From Flavisolibacter longurius (GTDB lineage: Bacteria > Bacteroidota > Bacteroidia > Chitinophagales > Chitinophagaceae), in assembly GCA_014163555.1 (NCBI GenBank), contig JACJGO010000001.1, positions 1 to 64,000 of the forward strand: a DNA stretch of 64,000 nt. Direction: 5' to 3'. A program made the position numbers and the translations under genes. Below are positions 34,845 through 43,119 of the stretch, one piece after another. The notes under the pieces were generated by a model. That model did no database searches. It was not told where the DNA came from and worked only from the letters and a program-made list of their open reading frames with translations. Numbering within the stretch: the first letter of the stretch is position 1; each line of letters begins with the position of its first letter.

Positions 34845-35633
34845 ATGACCATCCAGAAAGACTTTGCGGAAAGAACTGTTCAGGTTTTATCACCCGACGA
34901 ATCGGTAACAGGCATTGCCGTTGCCGGTTCCTGGCTGACGAATGAAATGGATGAATACTCTGATCTTGATTTAGTCCTCGTAACAAAAGAAAAAGTGGGT
35001 GGCGACAGAACGAAGATGTTGGCATATGCAAACCGTTTAGGCGATCTTCTTTCAGGTTTCACGGGCGAACATGTTGGCGAACCGAGGGTATTGATTTGCC
35101 TTTACGACAATCCGCTGCTCCACGTTGATGTAAAGTTTGTGACGGCTGAAGAATTTGGACATCGGGTTGAGAACCCGGAAATTTTATTTGACAGGAAAGG
35201 GCAACTCTCAAAACTATTGGAAGATTCCGAAGCCCGTTTTCCTTATCCCGATTACCAATGGATAGAAGACCGATTCTGGACCTGGGTACACTATGCCTTG
35301 CTGAAAATCGGAAGAGGTGAACTGCTGGAAGCATTTGATTTTTTAGGCTACCTGCGCATGGTGGTATTGGGGCCGCTGCTTCACATTCGGAACAATCGCT
35401 TGCCCAGGGGTGTTCGCAAGGTAGAAACCCAACTCCTGCCAACTGATTTTGAAAAGCTAAAAAGCACCATTCCCGTCTACACAACCACTTCTCTTTTGGA
35501 AAGTTTGAATAATGCTGTTTCGCTATACAAAGAACTACGGTATGAGCTTTATACAACCAAAGTTTTACAGCAAACAAGGGCAGAGGAAAAAGTAGCTGCT
35601 TATTTTGTGCGAATACAATCAGCGTCGCAATAA
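34845..35633 (+). CDS. Nucleotidyltransferase, aminoglycoside 6-adenylyltransferase-like
   Basis: A 262-residue protein of the polymerase-beta-like nucleotidyltransferase fold. The signature is VAGSWLTNEMDEYSDLDLVLV at about 27-47, with the GS and DxD elements, and a further acidic residue near 87 (VDVKFV). The C-terminal helical region resembles that of AadE/AadK-type 6-adenylyltransferases and of many uncharacterised proteins. It may modify a small molecule; resistance to aminoglycosides cannot be assumed, as chromosomal relatives of this kind are common. Single gene. Confidence 0.8.
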   Translation: MTIQKDFAERTVQVLSPDESVTGIAVAGSWLTNEMDEYSDLDLVLVTKEKVGGDRTKMLAYANRLGDLLSGFTGEHVGEPRVLICLYDNPLLHVDVKFVTAEEFGHRVENPEILFDRKGQLSKLLEDSEARFPYPDYQWIEDRFWTWVHYALLKIGRGELLEAFDFLGYLRMVVLGPLLHIRNNRLPRGVRKVETQLLPTDFEKLKSTIPVYTTTSLLESLNNAVSLYKELRYELYTTKVLQQTRAEEKVAAYFVRIQSASQ

Positions 35634-35767
35634 AAATATTCGTGTATGTGTATTAAAAATTTCTAGCGGAACAATGGAATAACCTTCTTACCAATCCGTT
35701 GCTCCTGCGCAAAAAGCAAAACCTTGGCCCGGCCATTGTCAATTCAAATCAACCTTAAAAAAAAGTA

Positions 35768-36331
35768 ATGAAAACCGAAAAAGAAAAAATGCTGGCGGGT
35801 GAACTTTACGATGCGCTTGATCCGCAATTGGCAGAAGAAAGACTGAAAGCAAGGTTACTCCTGAAAGAGCTAAACGATTCGCGGGAGGATGAGACAGAAG
35901 AACGTATCCGCATTTTAAAAGCGCTGATTCCGCATGCAGGTGAAGGGCTCTGGATGCAACCGCCATTTTACTGCGATTATGGCTACAACCTCAAGCTTGG
36001 CGAAAAGGTCTTTTTCAACTTCAACTGTGTGGTGCTCGATGTGGCAGAAGTAGTAATTGGCAGCCGAACCCTTTTTGGTCCCAATGTGCAGATCTATACC
36101 GCCACTCATCCTATGGATCATAAGGTGCGTGCCTCCGGTTTGGAAAATGCCAAACCCATTCGTATAGGCGAAGATGTATGGGTTGGTGGCAGTGCAGTTA
36201 TTTGTCCCGGTGTTACCATCGGCTACCGCAGCGTGATTGGTGCCGGCAGCGTTGTGACAAAGGATATTCCTGCCGATGTTTTTGCTGCGGGTAATCCCTG
36301 CCGGGTGATCCGTTCATTGGTTCAAGAGTGA
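35768..36331 (+). CDS. maa: Sugar O-acetyltransferase, Maa/NodL type
   Basis: A 187-residue left-handed beta-helix acyltransferase. The N-terminal Mac domain (EKEKMLAGELYDALDPQL) is that of maltose/galactoside acetyltransferases. Hexapeptide repeats with FNFNCVVLDVAEVVIGSRTLFGPNVQIYTATHP and IGEDVWVGGSAVICPGVTIG give the trimeric acetyl-CoA-binding fold; the catalytic His is in the TATHP motif. The natural acceptor is unclear. It ends 32 bases from the convergent GH16 gene. Confidence 0.92.
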   Translation: MKTEKEKMLAGELYDALDPQLAEERLKARLLLKELNDSREDETEERIRILKALIPHAGEGLWMQPPFYCDYGYNLKLGEKVFFNFNCVVLDVAEVVIGSRTLFGPNVQIYTATHPMDHKVRASGLENAKPIRIGEDVWVGGSAVICPGVTIGYRSVIGAGSVVTKDIPADVFAAGNPCRVIRSLVQE

Positions 36332-36363
36332 TTAAGAATAGTGGCTTGTCTTCTTTTAACTGA

Positions 36364-37203
36364 TCAGGGCTTCATTCTGTAAACCCGAACGTAATCAATT
36401 TCAAACCGGGCCGGGAAGATCGAATCATCAACTCCTTTTTGTCCGCCCCAGTTGCCGCCTACAGCAAGGTTGAGCAGAATGTGAAAGCGTTTATCAAACG
36501 GCCAGGTAGCTGACCCTTTGCCTTCGTTGGCAAATGAAAAAACCTGTTCGTTATTAAAATAGCCCTTGATAGAATCCGGCGTCCAGTCCACCCGGTAGAG
36601 ATGAAAATCCGTCATGGCCGTAGGAATGTTTTTTTCTCCGCTTTTCTGTGTACCCTTCACGTGGTTGTAGGCTTCGGTATGAATGCTAAAGAGCACCCGG
36701 TTGGGATCGTAACCCACATGCTCCATGATGTCAATTTCGCCGGATGCCGGCCAGCCTCCATAAGCCCAGTCGGTAGGCAGCATCCAGATAGCCGGCCAGG
36801 TGCCCCGTCCGGAGGGAAGTTTGGCCCGCACTTCAATTCTCCCGTACAAAAAATCGCCTTTGTTTTTCGACACCAGCCGCGCCGAGGTGTAATTTTTATC
36901 ACCCATCGGCTCTTTAATAGCCGTAATAGTCAGCTTGCCATCGGCTACATTTGCATTCTTGCTTTCGGCAGTATAATACTGCAATTCGTTGTTACCCCAG
37001 CCATTACCACCAATATCATAGCCCCATTTCGAAGAGTCGGGCAAGCCGTTGTACGAAAATTCATCCTGCCATACCGGCGTGGATTCAAATCGATCATCTG
37101 ATTGGCTGGATGCGCTGGGTTGCGAGGCGCTGCTGCCAACTGTTTGGCGAGAGCAGGCAAAGACAAGCATCAGGGCAAACGAGAAATAAAAAATGCGCAG
37201 CAT
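36364..37203 (-). CDS. GH16 endo-beta-glucanase (laminarinase-like), lipoprotein
   Basis: A 279-residue glycoside hydrolase of family 16. The signal ends at C17 (FACSRQ), then a Ser/Gln-rich linker to about 38. The catalytic motif E156-I-D-I-M-E161 is visible (GEIDIMEHVGYDPN), with E156 as nucleophile and E161 as acid/base by family rule; the beta-bulge form with Met is that of laminarinases and related enzymes. WPAIWMLP and the C-terminal FEIDYVRVYR fit. It is 13 bases downstream of the NIPSNAP gene on the same strand. Likely substrate is beta-1,3-glucan, by family only. Confidence 0.92.
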   Translation of the reverse strand: MLRIFYFSFALMLVFACSRQTVGSSASQPSASSQSDDRFESTPVWQDEFSYNGLPDSSKWGYDIGGNGWGNNELQYYTAESKNANVADGKLTITAIKEPMGDKNYTSARLVSKNKGDFLYGRIEVRAKLPSGRGTWPAIWMLPTDWAYGGWPASGEIDIMEHVGYDPNRVLFSIHTEAYNHVKGTQKSGEKNIPTAMTDFHLYRVDWTPDSIKGYFNNEQVFSFANEGKGSATWPFDKRFHILLNLAVGGNWGGQKGVDDSIFPARFEIDYVRVYRMKP

Positions 37204-37216
37204 AGCAACTGATTAC

Positions 37217-38056
37217 TTAAAGTTTGGAATAGGTAGTTGGTCGAAGAAATGTGATATCAATTTTTGAAACATTGTTCTGGTATTCGGGAAGCGCCGACAT
37301 GGTTTTCCATTCGGGATCGCCGCCAAAGTTTTTCCAGTGTTCATCTCTCGCCGCTTTGTTTTCAAAGGAGGTCATGTACATTAAGTTTGGCATACGGCTG
37401 CCGGCAATGACCTGTCCATAAAATATGGCATTAAAGCCAAGGCGGTCGAAAAGCTGTACCTCCCCTTCGTTGAACATTTTGACTTTGTTCAGGTACAGGT
37501 TTTCCGTTGCCCCCTCGTAACTGCGCAATTCATACACCCTTTCCTCTCTTGTGCCCTTCAGCACCGGAGCTTTTACCTGCGGCATACCGGCAAAGGATTG
37601 CAGAAGGATAGTTTCCATGCGGGTAAATGAAGGCCGGTTGTGCGCAGCTTTTGCATAGGCCTTTGCTTTCACCGTATCCGCCAGCGTTTGTTCAGACAAC
37701 TGAGAGAACTGTTCCAGTCTGGCAAGCCCTGTGAAAGGGATCAACACATAGATTTTTTTATCAGCAGCGGTATCGTTGCTGATGGCCGTGAACACACCGG
37801 CCTTCTTAAAGCCATTCCTGTCAAGTGCCGGCAACAGGGAAGCCTGCAGGTACTGATCGATCGTGGAAAGCTGATCGGCTGTTGCCGCATGATATACTCT
37901 TAATACCATATACTCTCGTGGACCTTTCACCAGTGATTTCTTTTGCGCCAGCAAAACCTGCCCCGGAATAAATGTGCAGCAAAAGAAGAAAACAAAAATG
38001 AGTGTATAACTGTGCAGGCGGATCAACCCTGCAGCAGAGCGAAGTAAACGATTCAT
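37217..38056 (-). CDS. NIPSNAP-family protein, secreted
   Basis: About 279 residues from ATG 38056, chosen because a signal-like segment follows (LHSYTLIFVFFFCCTFIPGQVLLAQ). Two ferredoxin-like NIPSNAP modules are seen: PREYMVLRVYHAATADQLSTI near residue 50 and EERVYELRSYEGATENLYLNKV with FNAIFYGQVIAGSRMPNLMYMTSFENKAARDEHW in the second half. Function of the family is poorly known. It is the first gene before GH16, so it may be co-transcribed with it. Confidence 0.85.
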   Translation of the reverse strand: MNRLLRSAAGLIRLHSYTLIFVFFFCCTFIPGQVLLAQKKSLVKGPREYMVLRVYHAATADQLSTIDQYLQASLLPALDRNGFKKAGVFTAISNDTAADKKIYVLIPFTGLARLEQFSQLSEQTLADTVKAKAYAKAAHNRPSFTRMETILLQSFAGMPQVKAPVLKGTREERVYELRSYEGATENLYLNKVKMFNEGEVQLFDRLGFNAIFYGQVIAGSRMPNLMYMTSFENKAARDEHWKNFGGDPEWKTMSALPEYQNNVSKIDITFLRPTTYSKL

Positions 38057-38242
38057 AAAAGTATTCTTGAAAAAGATAAATGTAAGGTCTTTTCCCCAGC
38101 CGCTGTCATCCGTGTAGGTCACTTTATTTTTTAGGGATCGCAAGGGCTTCGCAAAGCCGTTCCAGCGAAAAATAAAATCATGCAGGAAGCTGATGCTTGT
38201 CAGGTCGGTGCCTTTTACCCCCAGGTAGCTTTGCTCTTGAAG

Positions 38243-38653
38243 ATGAAAAAAATAGCTTACATCCTGTCACTGTTTTTGCTGCTCTTAACCGGTGCAGGGG
38301 CGGTTTACGGCGGCTGGTCATTGATGACTGATCCCTCCGGTTCTGCCATACAGCTTTCTTTGCATGCTCTTGACCAAACGCCTTTTCCTGATTTCCTGAT
38401 TCCCGGCATTGTATTGTTCATCTGTATGGGATTATTTAGCCTGTTGGCCATATTTTCCATGCTGCTTTTACAGCCCCATTACTCTTATTTTATTCTGGCA
38501 GAAGGCATCCTGCTGACAGGCTGGATCCTTATTCAAACCATCTGGACGCAACTCTTCCATCCCCTGCAGGTAATTATGGGTATCACCGGTTTATTTCTTA
38601 TGGTCTGCGGGTTGATTCTGTATAAAGCAGAAGGCGGAAAACTTTGTTTTTAA
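38243..38653 (+). CDS. Hypothetical membrane protein
   Basis: About 136 residues from ATG 38243 (MKKIAYILSLFLLLL). Four hydrophobic helices are predicted, at roughly 4-26, 52-76, 82-100 and 110-128. It has no recognised motif. It is divergent from the NIPSNAP gene and lies 46 bases before another small membrane protein, which may be its partner. Confidence 0.65.
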   Translation: MKKIAYILSLFLLLLTGAGAVYGGWSLMTDPSGSAIQLSLHALDQTPFPDFLIPGIVLFICMGLFSLLAIFSMLLLQPHYSYFILAEGILLTGWILIQTIWTQLFHPLQVIMGITGLFLMVCGLILYKAEGGKLCF

Positions 38654-38699
38654 CCATAAACGAACTGCCATAATCAACTATTTTATAGCCTGGCTACCG

Positions 38700-39053
38700 A
38701 TGCTTTTCCTGGCGATAGCCAATGGTACCTTCCGTGAAGCCTTCCTGAAAAAGCGAATGCTTGCTGAAAAAGCGCAGCAGGTTTCTACAATGCTTCTGCT
38801 TTGCTTATTGGTTGTTTACATGGTTCTAATCATGCGATGGTTTCCTCCAGCATCACCCCTTTACGCTTTTATTATTGGTTTATCCTGGGCTTTCTTAACG
38901 CTGGTGTTTGAAGTTGGTTTTGGCCGTTATCGCGGTATAAGCTGGCAGACCATGCTCGCCGAGTATAATCTTCTGGAAGGAAAACTCTGGGCACTGGTTC
39001 CAATAAGTTTGCTATTAGCACCTGTTGTCATTTATTACATTACTGCGCTTTGA
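38700..39053 (+). CDS. Hypothetical membrane protein
   Basis: A 117-residue protein with four predicted helices. Residues 1-27 include LAIANGTFREAFLKKRM, and GFGRYRGISWQTMLAEYNLLEGKLWALVPISLL near the C-terminus resembles a small family of four-helix membrane proteins found next to various enzymes. No function assigned. It ends 7 bases before the convergent proA stop. Confidence 0.7.
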   Translation: MLFLAIANGTFREAFLKKRMLAEKAQQVSTMLLLCLLVVYMVLIMRWFPPASPLYAFIIGLSWAFLTLVFEVGFGRYRGISWQTMLAEYNLLEGKLWALVPISLLLAPVVIYYITAL

Positions 39054-39060
39054 ATAAGGA

Positions 39061-40302
39061 TTAACGAACCTGCCCGTTGCCAAGCGCAATCCATTTTTCC
39101 GTTACCAGTTTTTCTAGGGCAAAAGGCCCTCTCGCATGCAGCTTCTGTGTTGAGATTCCAATCTCGGCACCGAGCCCGAATTCTTCACCATCCGTAAAGC
39201 GGGTGGATGCATTGGTGTAAACAACGGCGGCATCCACGCCTTGTATAAACCGGCTGCATTGCTTTTTATTTTCTGAAATTATGGCTTCGGAATGCCGGGT
39301 AGAATGATTGCGAATGTGCAGCAAGGCTTCCTCCAGGCCTTCAACAAGCTTAACGGAACATTGGAGGCTGAGGTATTCGTGACCAAAACTTTCCGTGGTA
39401 GCTTTTTCCAGGTAAGGATAGCCTTTTAGCATGGCATGTGCATTTCGTTCAGCAAAAACTTTGACACGGTGTTGCGAAAAGAGGGGCAATAGGCCTTCAA
39501 AAAAATCCTTTGCAATGCTTTTATCCACCAATACAGTATCAACCGCATTACACACGGATGGCCGCGAAACTTTTGCATTCACCACAATGCTCACAGCTTT
39601 TGCAATAGCTGCTTCCTTCTCTACATAAATATGGCAAACGCCGGCACCGGTTTCAATGGTCGGCACCAGGCTGTTTTGTCGTACATGTGCAATTAAACCT
39701 GCTGAGCCGCGGGGGATGATCACATCAATGTATTTCGTTGCTGTAAACACCTGTTGCAGCACTTCCCGCTCCGATGGCAGCAATGTAACGCTGTTGGCAG
39801 GCAAACCGTTTTCCGCCAACACCATTTTGATAAGCCTTACAGCCGCTTTATTGGTTTCTTCCGCATCGCGACTGCCCTTGAGCAGGCAGGCATTTTTGCT
39901 GCGCAGGCAAAGAGCGGCAATGTCAAACGTTACATTGGGTCGGGATTCGTAAATCACTCCCACTACACCCAATGGCGCCGTGTGGCGTTGCAGCCGCAAA
40001 CCGTTTTTCAATACCTTTTCTTCTAGCAACTTTCCGGCCGGACAAGGCAGGGATGCTATGGATTTGATGGCATGGGCAATAGAACGGATCCGCTCTTCAT
40101 TCAGCAACAGGCGATCTCTTTTGGGATCATCGGGCGACTGCTTTGCCAGGTCTTTTTTATTGGCCCGGATCAGCGAAGCAGTTCTTTCTACCAATAGCCG
40201 GCTCAGGTGCAGCAACGCTTTTTTGACCTGGGCATCGGTTGCCGCCTGCAGCGCAAAAGAAGCGTCATAAGTACGCCGGATCAGTTTATCAACAGTTTGC
40301 AT
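39061..40302 (-). CDS. proA: Glutamate-5-semialdehyde dehydrogenase
   Basis: A 413-residue enzyme that reduces gamma-glutamyl phosphate to glutamate-5-semialdehyde with NADPH, the second step of proline synthesis. Seen are APLGVVGVIYESRPNVT, KGSRDAEETNKA, IIPRGSAGLI and the catalytic Cys in KVSRPSVCNAVDTVLV near residue 255. The end LHARGPFALEKLVTEKW is also standard. It is 11 bases downstream of proB, in the same transcript. Length is normal. Confidence 0.97.
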   Translation of the reverse strand: MQTVDKLIRRTYDASFALQAATDAQVKKALLHLSRLLVERTASLIRANKKDLAKQSPDDPKRDRLLLNEERIRSIAHAIKSIASLPCPAGKLLEEKVLKNGLRLQRHTAPLGVVGVIYESRPNVTFDIAALCLRSKNACLLKGSRDAEETNKAAVRLIKMVLAENGLPANSVTLLPSEREVLQQVFTATKYIDVIIPRGSAGLIAHVRQNSLVPTIETGAGVCHIYVEKEAAIAKAVSIVVNAKVSRPSVCNAVDTVLVDKSIAKDFFEGLLPLFSQHRVKVFAERNAHAMLKGYPYLEKATTESFGHEYLSLQCSVKLVEGLEEALLHIRNHSTRHSEAIISENKKQCSRFIQGVDAAVVYTNASTRFTDGEEFGLGAEIGISTQKLHARGPFALEKLVTEKWIALGNGQVR

Positions 40303-40313
40303 GTACGTTCTTT

Positions 40314-41345
40314 TTAAAAGATCACAATGTTGTCAGCATGGGCAGCCATGCCATTGCGTTGCTCGCCACTTTCAATCACGGCAGACGAAAGCCGCATTTG
40401 TGCTACGCCAATGGTCTCGCCATCAGGGTTAACCAATTCTACAATTTCTCCTACGGAAAAAGGACGCACAACAGCGGTGATGCCAATCGCCAATAAGCTT
40501 TTCCGGTCAGCCAGGGCACGGCAGGCACCTGCATCCAATTGTACAGCGCCGCTTGTGATAGACCCGCTGGCCAGCCATTTTTGCCGGTCTTTCAGGGCGG
40601 AGGGTTTTGCACGGAAAGTGGTGCCTTCTTCCCCCTTCATGGCCCTGCTGAAGATCGCATCATTGCCAAGACCACACATTATAACAGTAATGCCCAACCG
40701 CGTCGCCAATTTGGTAAATGTCAGTTTCGATGCCATGCCGCCAGTTCCATGTGCTGATGTTTCGTGCCGCAGTAGGGATAAAAGGCCGTCATTGATTGTT
40801 TCTATTTGCGGGATCACCTTGCCTTCGTTGTCGAGAAAACCGCCGCTGGTAGTACAGAGAATTAAGGTCTGCGCATTAAAAGCTACGGCGATCAACGTGG
40901 CCAGTTCATCGTTGTCGGAGAATTTTAATTCATGATCGCTGACGAAGTCGTTTTCATTGACGATGGTCAGAATATTGTTGCGCCAGAGTTCCGTGATGGT
41001 TTCTTTTAATTGCAGGAACTGGTGGCGATTGGAAAAATGGTGCCGCTCCAGCAATGCCTGCGCCACCCGAATCTGGTAGGATTCAAAAGCACGGCTATAA
41101 GCCGCAATCAGGATTGGATTACCAATAGCGGCTGCCGCTTTTCGTTCGCCGATCTTCCCCTTGTAAAATGGCAGGGCCGATCTACCACTGCTGACAGCTC
41201 CGCTTGATACGAGCACGACACGATAATCATGACTGAGCTGCGCTATCTCAGCCGCGATTTTAGCGACTTTCTCTTCTGCAAGATTACCGGAAGCATCTGC
41301 CAGAATCGAAGATCCAATTTTTACAACAACAACGGGCTTTTCCAT
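40314..41345 (-). CDS. proB: Glutamate 5-kinase
   Basis: A 343-residue amino-acid kinase that phosphorylates glutamate with ATP as the first, usually proline-inhibited step of proline synthesis. VVVKIGSSIL at the N-terminus and LVSSGAVSSGRSAL define the family; GTGGMASKLTFTKLATRLGI is the ATP-site region. A C-terminal PUA domain is present (GITAVVRPFSVGEIVELVNPDGETIGVAQMRLSS), so it is the full-length type. It leads the proBA operon. Confidence 0.96.
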   Translation of the reverse strand: MEKPVVVVKIGSSILADASGNLAEEKVAKIAAEIAQLSHDYRVVLVSSGAVSSGRSALPFYKGKIGERKAAAAIGNPILIAAYSRAFESYQIRVAQALLERHHFSNRHQFLQLKETITELWRNNILTIVNENDFVSDHELKFSDNDELATLIAVAFNAQTLILCTTSGGFLDNEGKVIPQIETINDGLLSLLRHETSAHGTGGMASKLTFTKLATRLGITVIMCGLGNDAIFSRAMKGEEGTTFRAKPSALKDRQKWLASGSITSGAVQLDAGACRALADRKSLLAIGITAVVRPFSVGEIVELVNPDGETIGVAQMRLSSAVIESGEQRNGMAAHADNIVIF

Positions 41346-41537
41346 ACAATTTCGGTGGACAAAATAAAGCGAATTGTACAGATGAATAACGCAAACTTCA
41401 GAAAGGGAATAAAACGCGGTGTAAAAAATAGGTTAGCCAGGCAGGATAAATCTAATCAAAGTAGAGAGAAAAAATCTTGATAAAAATAAAATGACGCCTT
41501 TGGCAAATAGTATACGAAAAAACATGCAGGCTACATT

Positions 41538-41590
41538 CATTGATGCCTGCGGGAACAGTTTTCGGTTCCCGCAGGTGTACTGCATCAATG
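41538..41590. terminator. Long two-part hairpin at the 3' end of the DUF3072 gene
   Basis: An inner perfect 11-bp stem (CCTGCGGGAAC at 41546-41556 with GTTCCCGCAGG at 41565-41575) is enclosed by an outer 9-bp stem (CATTGATGC with GCATCAATG at 41582-41590) that reaches into the stop codon region of the gene. No long T run follows, so termination may be weak or factor-aided; an RNA-stabilising role is also possible. Confidence 0.6.
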
Positions 41591-41836
41591 GTCTAACCCA
41601 CGGCCGGTTTTATGCTGTAATTCATCGATCTTTTTCGAAGCCTCGGCTTTTGTAAGATCATCAGGAATAGCTTCTCCTGCCTCCTGTGAAAGTGTTTGCA
41701 GATAAGACCGTTGTGCGCCAGTAGCCGACTCTTCCCCTGTAGTCCAGTTGTCAGGATGTTTAACCGTATTTCCCATATCCTCATTTTGTGGTGCTGCTTT
41801 TCCTGTGGACTGATTATTTTGTTTTTTGCTGCTCAT
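41585..41836 (-). CDS. DUF3072-domain protein
   Basis: An 83-residue hydrophilic protein from ATG 41836 (MSSKKQNNQ); ATG 41857 is an alternative. The C-terminal half, ATGAQRSYLQTLSQEAGEAIPDDLTKAEASKKIDELQ, is the DUF3072 motif, a short helical hairpin related to the C-terminal part of some BRCT or SAP-like modules in other proteins; its role is unknown. The N-terminal half is low-complexity and Gln/Asn/Lys-rich. It is divergent from the response-regulator gene. Confidence 0.85.
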   Translation of the reverse strand: MSSKKQNNQSTGKAAPQNEDMGNTVKHPDNWTTGEESATGAQRSYLQTLSQEAGEAIPDDLTKAEASKKIDELQHKTGRGLDH

Positions 41837-42041
41837 ATTATTTTTTCTTTCAGTCATACCAAGACCGTGCCCATTTTGCTAAATATTTTAGCTTATACAG
41901 GAAGCTGGTTTCACATTATAGCTTTAATGAAGCATGCCCTGCAGTTCGTTCACTAGATACAGCTCAACACAGCATGCATTGGCTTCACCTACAGATTTAA
42001 CCATATGATAGAGTTTATCATTTATGAGAGAGAAGAAAAAC

Positions 42042-42049
42042 TAAGTTTG
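42042..42049 (+). promoter_or_regulatory. Possible promoter of the response-regulator gene
   Basis: TAAGTTTG is an exact match to TAnnTTTG, 66 bases upstream of the ATG at 42115. The -33 region has no good TTTG. Confidence 0.35.
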
Positions 42050-42114
42050 ATTTTCGATTGTTCTGAAAAAGAAACTGTCTGAAGAATAACCTGCCCGTAT
42101 ATTCCATCAATACA

Positions 42115-42588
42115 ATGCAAATCGACCGACACGCTATCACCCGCATCCTGCTCATCGACGATGACGATGACGACCATATTGTATTCAAGCTGGCCATGGC
42201 AGAAGTCGATGATTCAATTCAGCTGCTGTATAGCAACTGTGCCGACAATATCACAGATTTGATTGCACTGGAAAAACCGCAGCTTATTTTCCTGGATATA
42301 AACCTGCCTCGTATCAATGGCATCGAATGCCTGGAGCAATTGCAAAAAGATAAACTGGCAAAAACCATCCCGGTGGTAATGTACAGCAGTTCGGAATTGC
42401 CGCGTGACCTGCAACTTTCGTTCGGTGCAGGGGCCAGCCTGTACTTCCAAAAACCAACTGAACTGTCGAAACTGATTTCTGCCCTGAAGAAAATTTTTGC
42501 TATGGACTGGGAGCAGCCCGGGACCATTCGGGAAAAACACCTTATGGATGGCCGTTATATGGCCTTTGCCACCAATGAAAATAGGTAA
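42115..42588 (+). CDS. Single-domain response regulator, Rcp1-like
   Basis: A 157-residue receiver protein. The acidic pocket is LLIDDDDDDHIVF, phospho-acceptor in LIFLDINLPRINGIECL near residue 61, Thr/Ser in VMYSSSE and Lys in YFQKPTE. The N- and C-terminal extensions are short and carry no output domain. The LPRINGIE form is that of Rcp1-type regulators that pair with phytochrome-like kinases; no cognate kinase is adjacent, although the REC-PAS-kinase at 15656-17194 is of a fitting type. Confidence 0.92.
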   Translation: MQIDRHAITRILLIDDDDDDHIVFKLAMAEVDDSIQLLYSNCADNITDLIALEKPQLIFLDINLPRINGIECLEQLQKDKLAKTIPVVMYSSSELPRDLQLSFGAGASLYFQKPTELSKLISALKKIFAMDWEQPGTIREKHLMDGRYMAFATNENR

Positions 42589-42678
42589 CGACAATGACTA
42601 TATATGTCAATCCGGCGCAAATAATCAGCCTTTCCCTTTCTTACCGTATTTCTACTGAAAACTTCCGTTCTTTCACCA

Positions 42679-42709
42679 TTGTCTTTCATAAAACTGCTTT
42701 GTACTTTTA
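42679..42709 (+). promoter_or_regulatory. Possible promoter of the 80-residue hypothetical gene
   Basis: TTG at 42679-42681 and TACTTTTA at 42702-42709, 20 bases apart, match the Bacteroidota promoter but for one base. Transcription would start about 12 bases before ATG 42730, which supports that start over the longer frame from 42679. Confidence 0.35.
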
Positions 42710-42729
42710 AACTTTCAAACCAATATCCA

Positions 42730-42972
42730 ATGAACCGCTTTATCCAATCTACTGAAGGAACTGTTCTTTTCCGCATGACCAACCATGCCGAATATTACAG
42801 CGAGGGGAAGGGTGTGTTCGAAGTGCGTTGCCAAAGCCAGAACAGCCGCCGTTTTCCCACATTACTCGAAGCTTTTTTATTTTATTACACCATTGAAGAA
42901 GGCGCCCAATTGTGGGACCAGACAGCCGAACCCGTTATGATCGAAAGCAAAATTCAAATCTCTCTCAACTAA
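42730..42972 (+). CDS. Hypothetical protein, 80 residues
   Basis: Starts MNRFIQSTEGTVLFRMTNHAEYYSEG and ends with VMIESKIQISLN. It looks like a small beta-rich domain with one helix (RRFPTLLEAFLFYYTIEEGAQLWD). No family recognised. The start at 42730 is chosen because a promoter-like element overlaps the upstream part of the frame. Confidence 0.55.
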   Translation: MNRFIQSTEGTVLFRMTNHAEYYSEGKGVFEVRCQSQNSRRFPTLLEAFLFYYTIEEGAQLWDQTAEPVMIESKIQISLN

Positions 42973-43119
42973 GTCAGGATTTTTTTTGCTGGCTCTCCTC
43001 CAGATCATTTGCGGGTATTCCATCCTGAACATACCCTGCAGTATTCTGTTCTGTGCGGTAAAACAGCCATTTCTCTTCCTGCGAACCGTGCATGGAACAG
43101 GTATTGTATGCTTACCGGT

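Noticed and set aside
34845-35633. Calling the nucleotidyltransferase an antibiotic-resistance gene
   Set aside because: Only the general fold and motif can be seen; there is no mobile context, and such chromosomal relatives are common.
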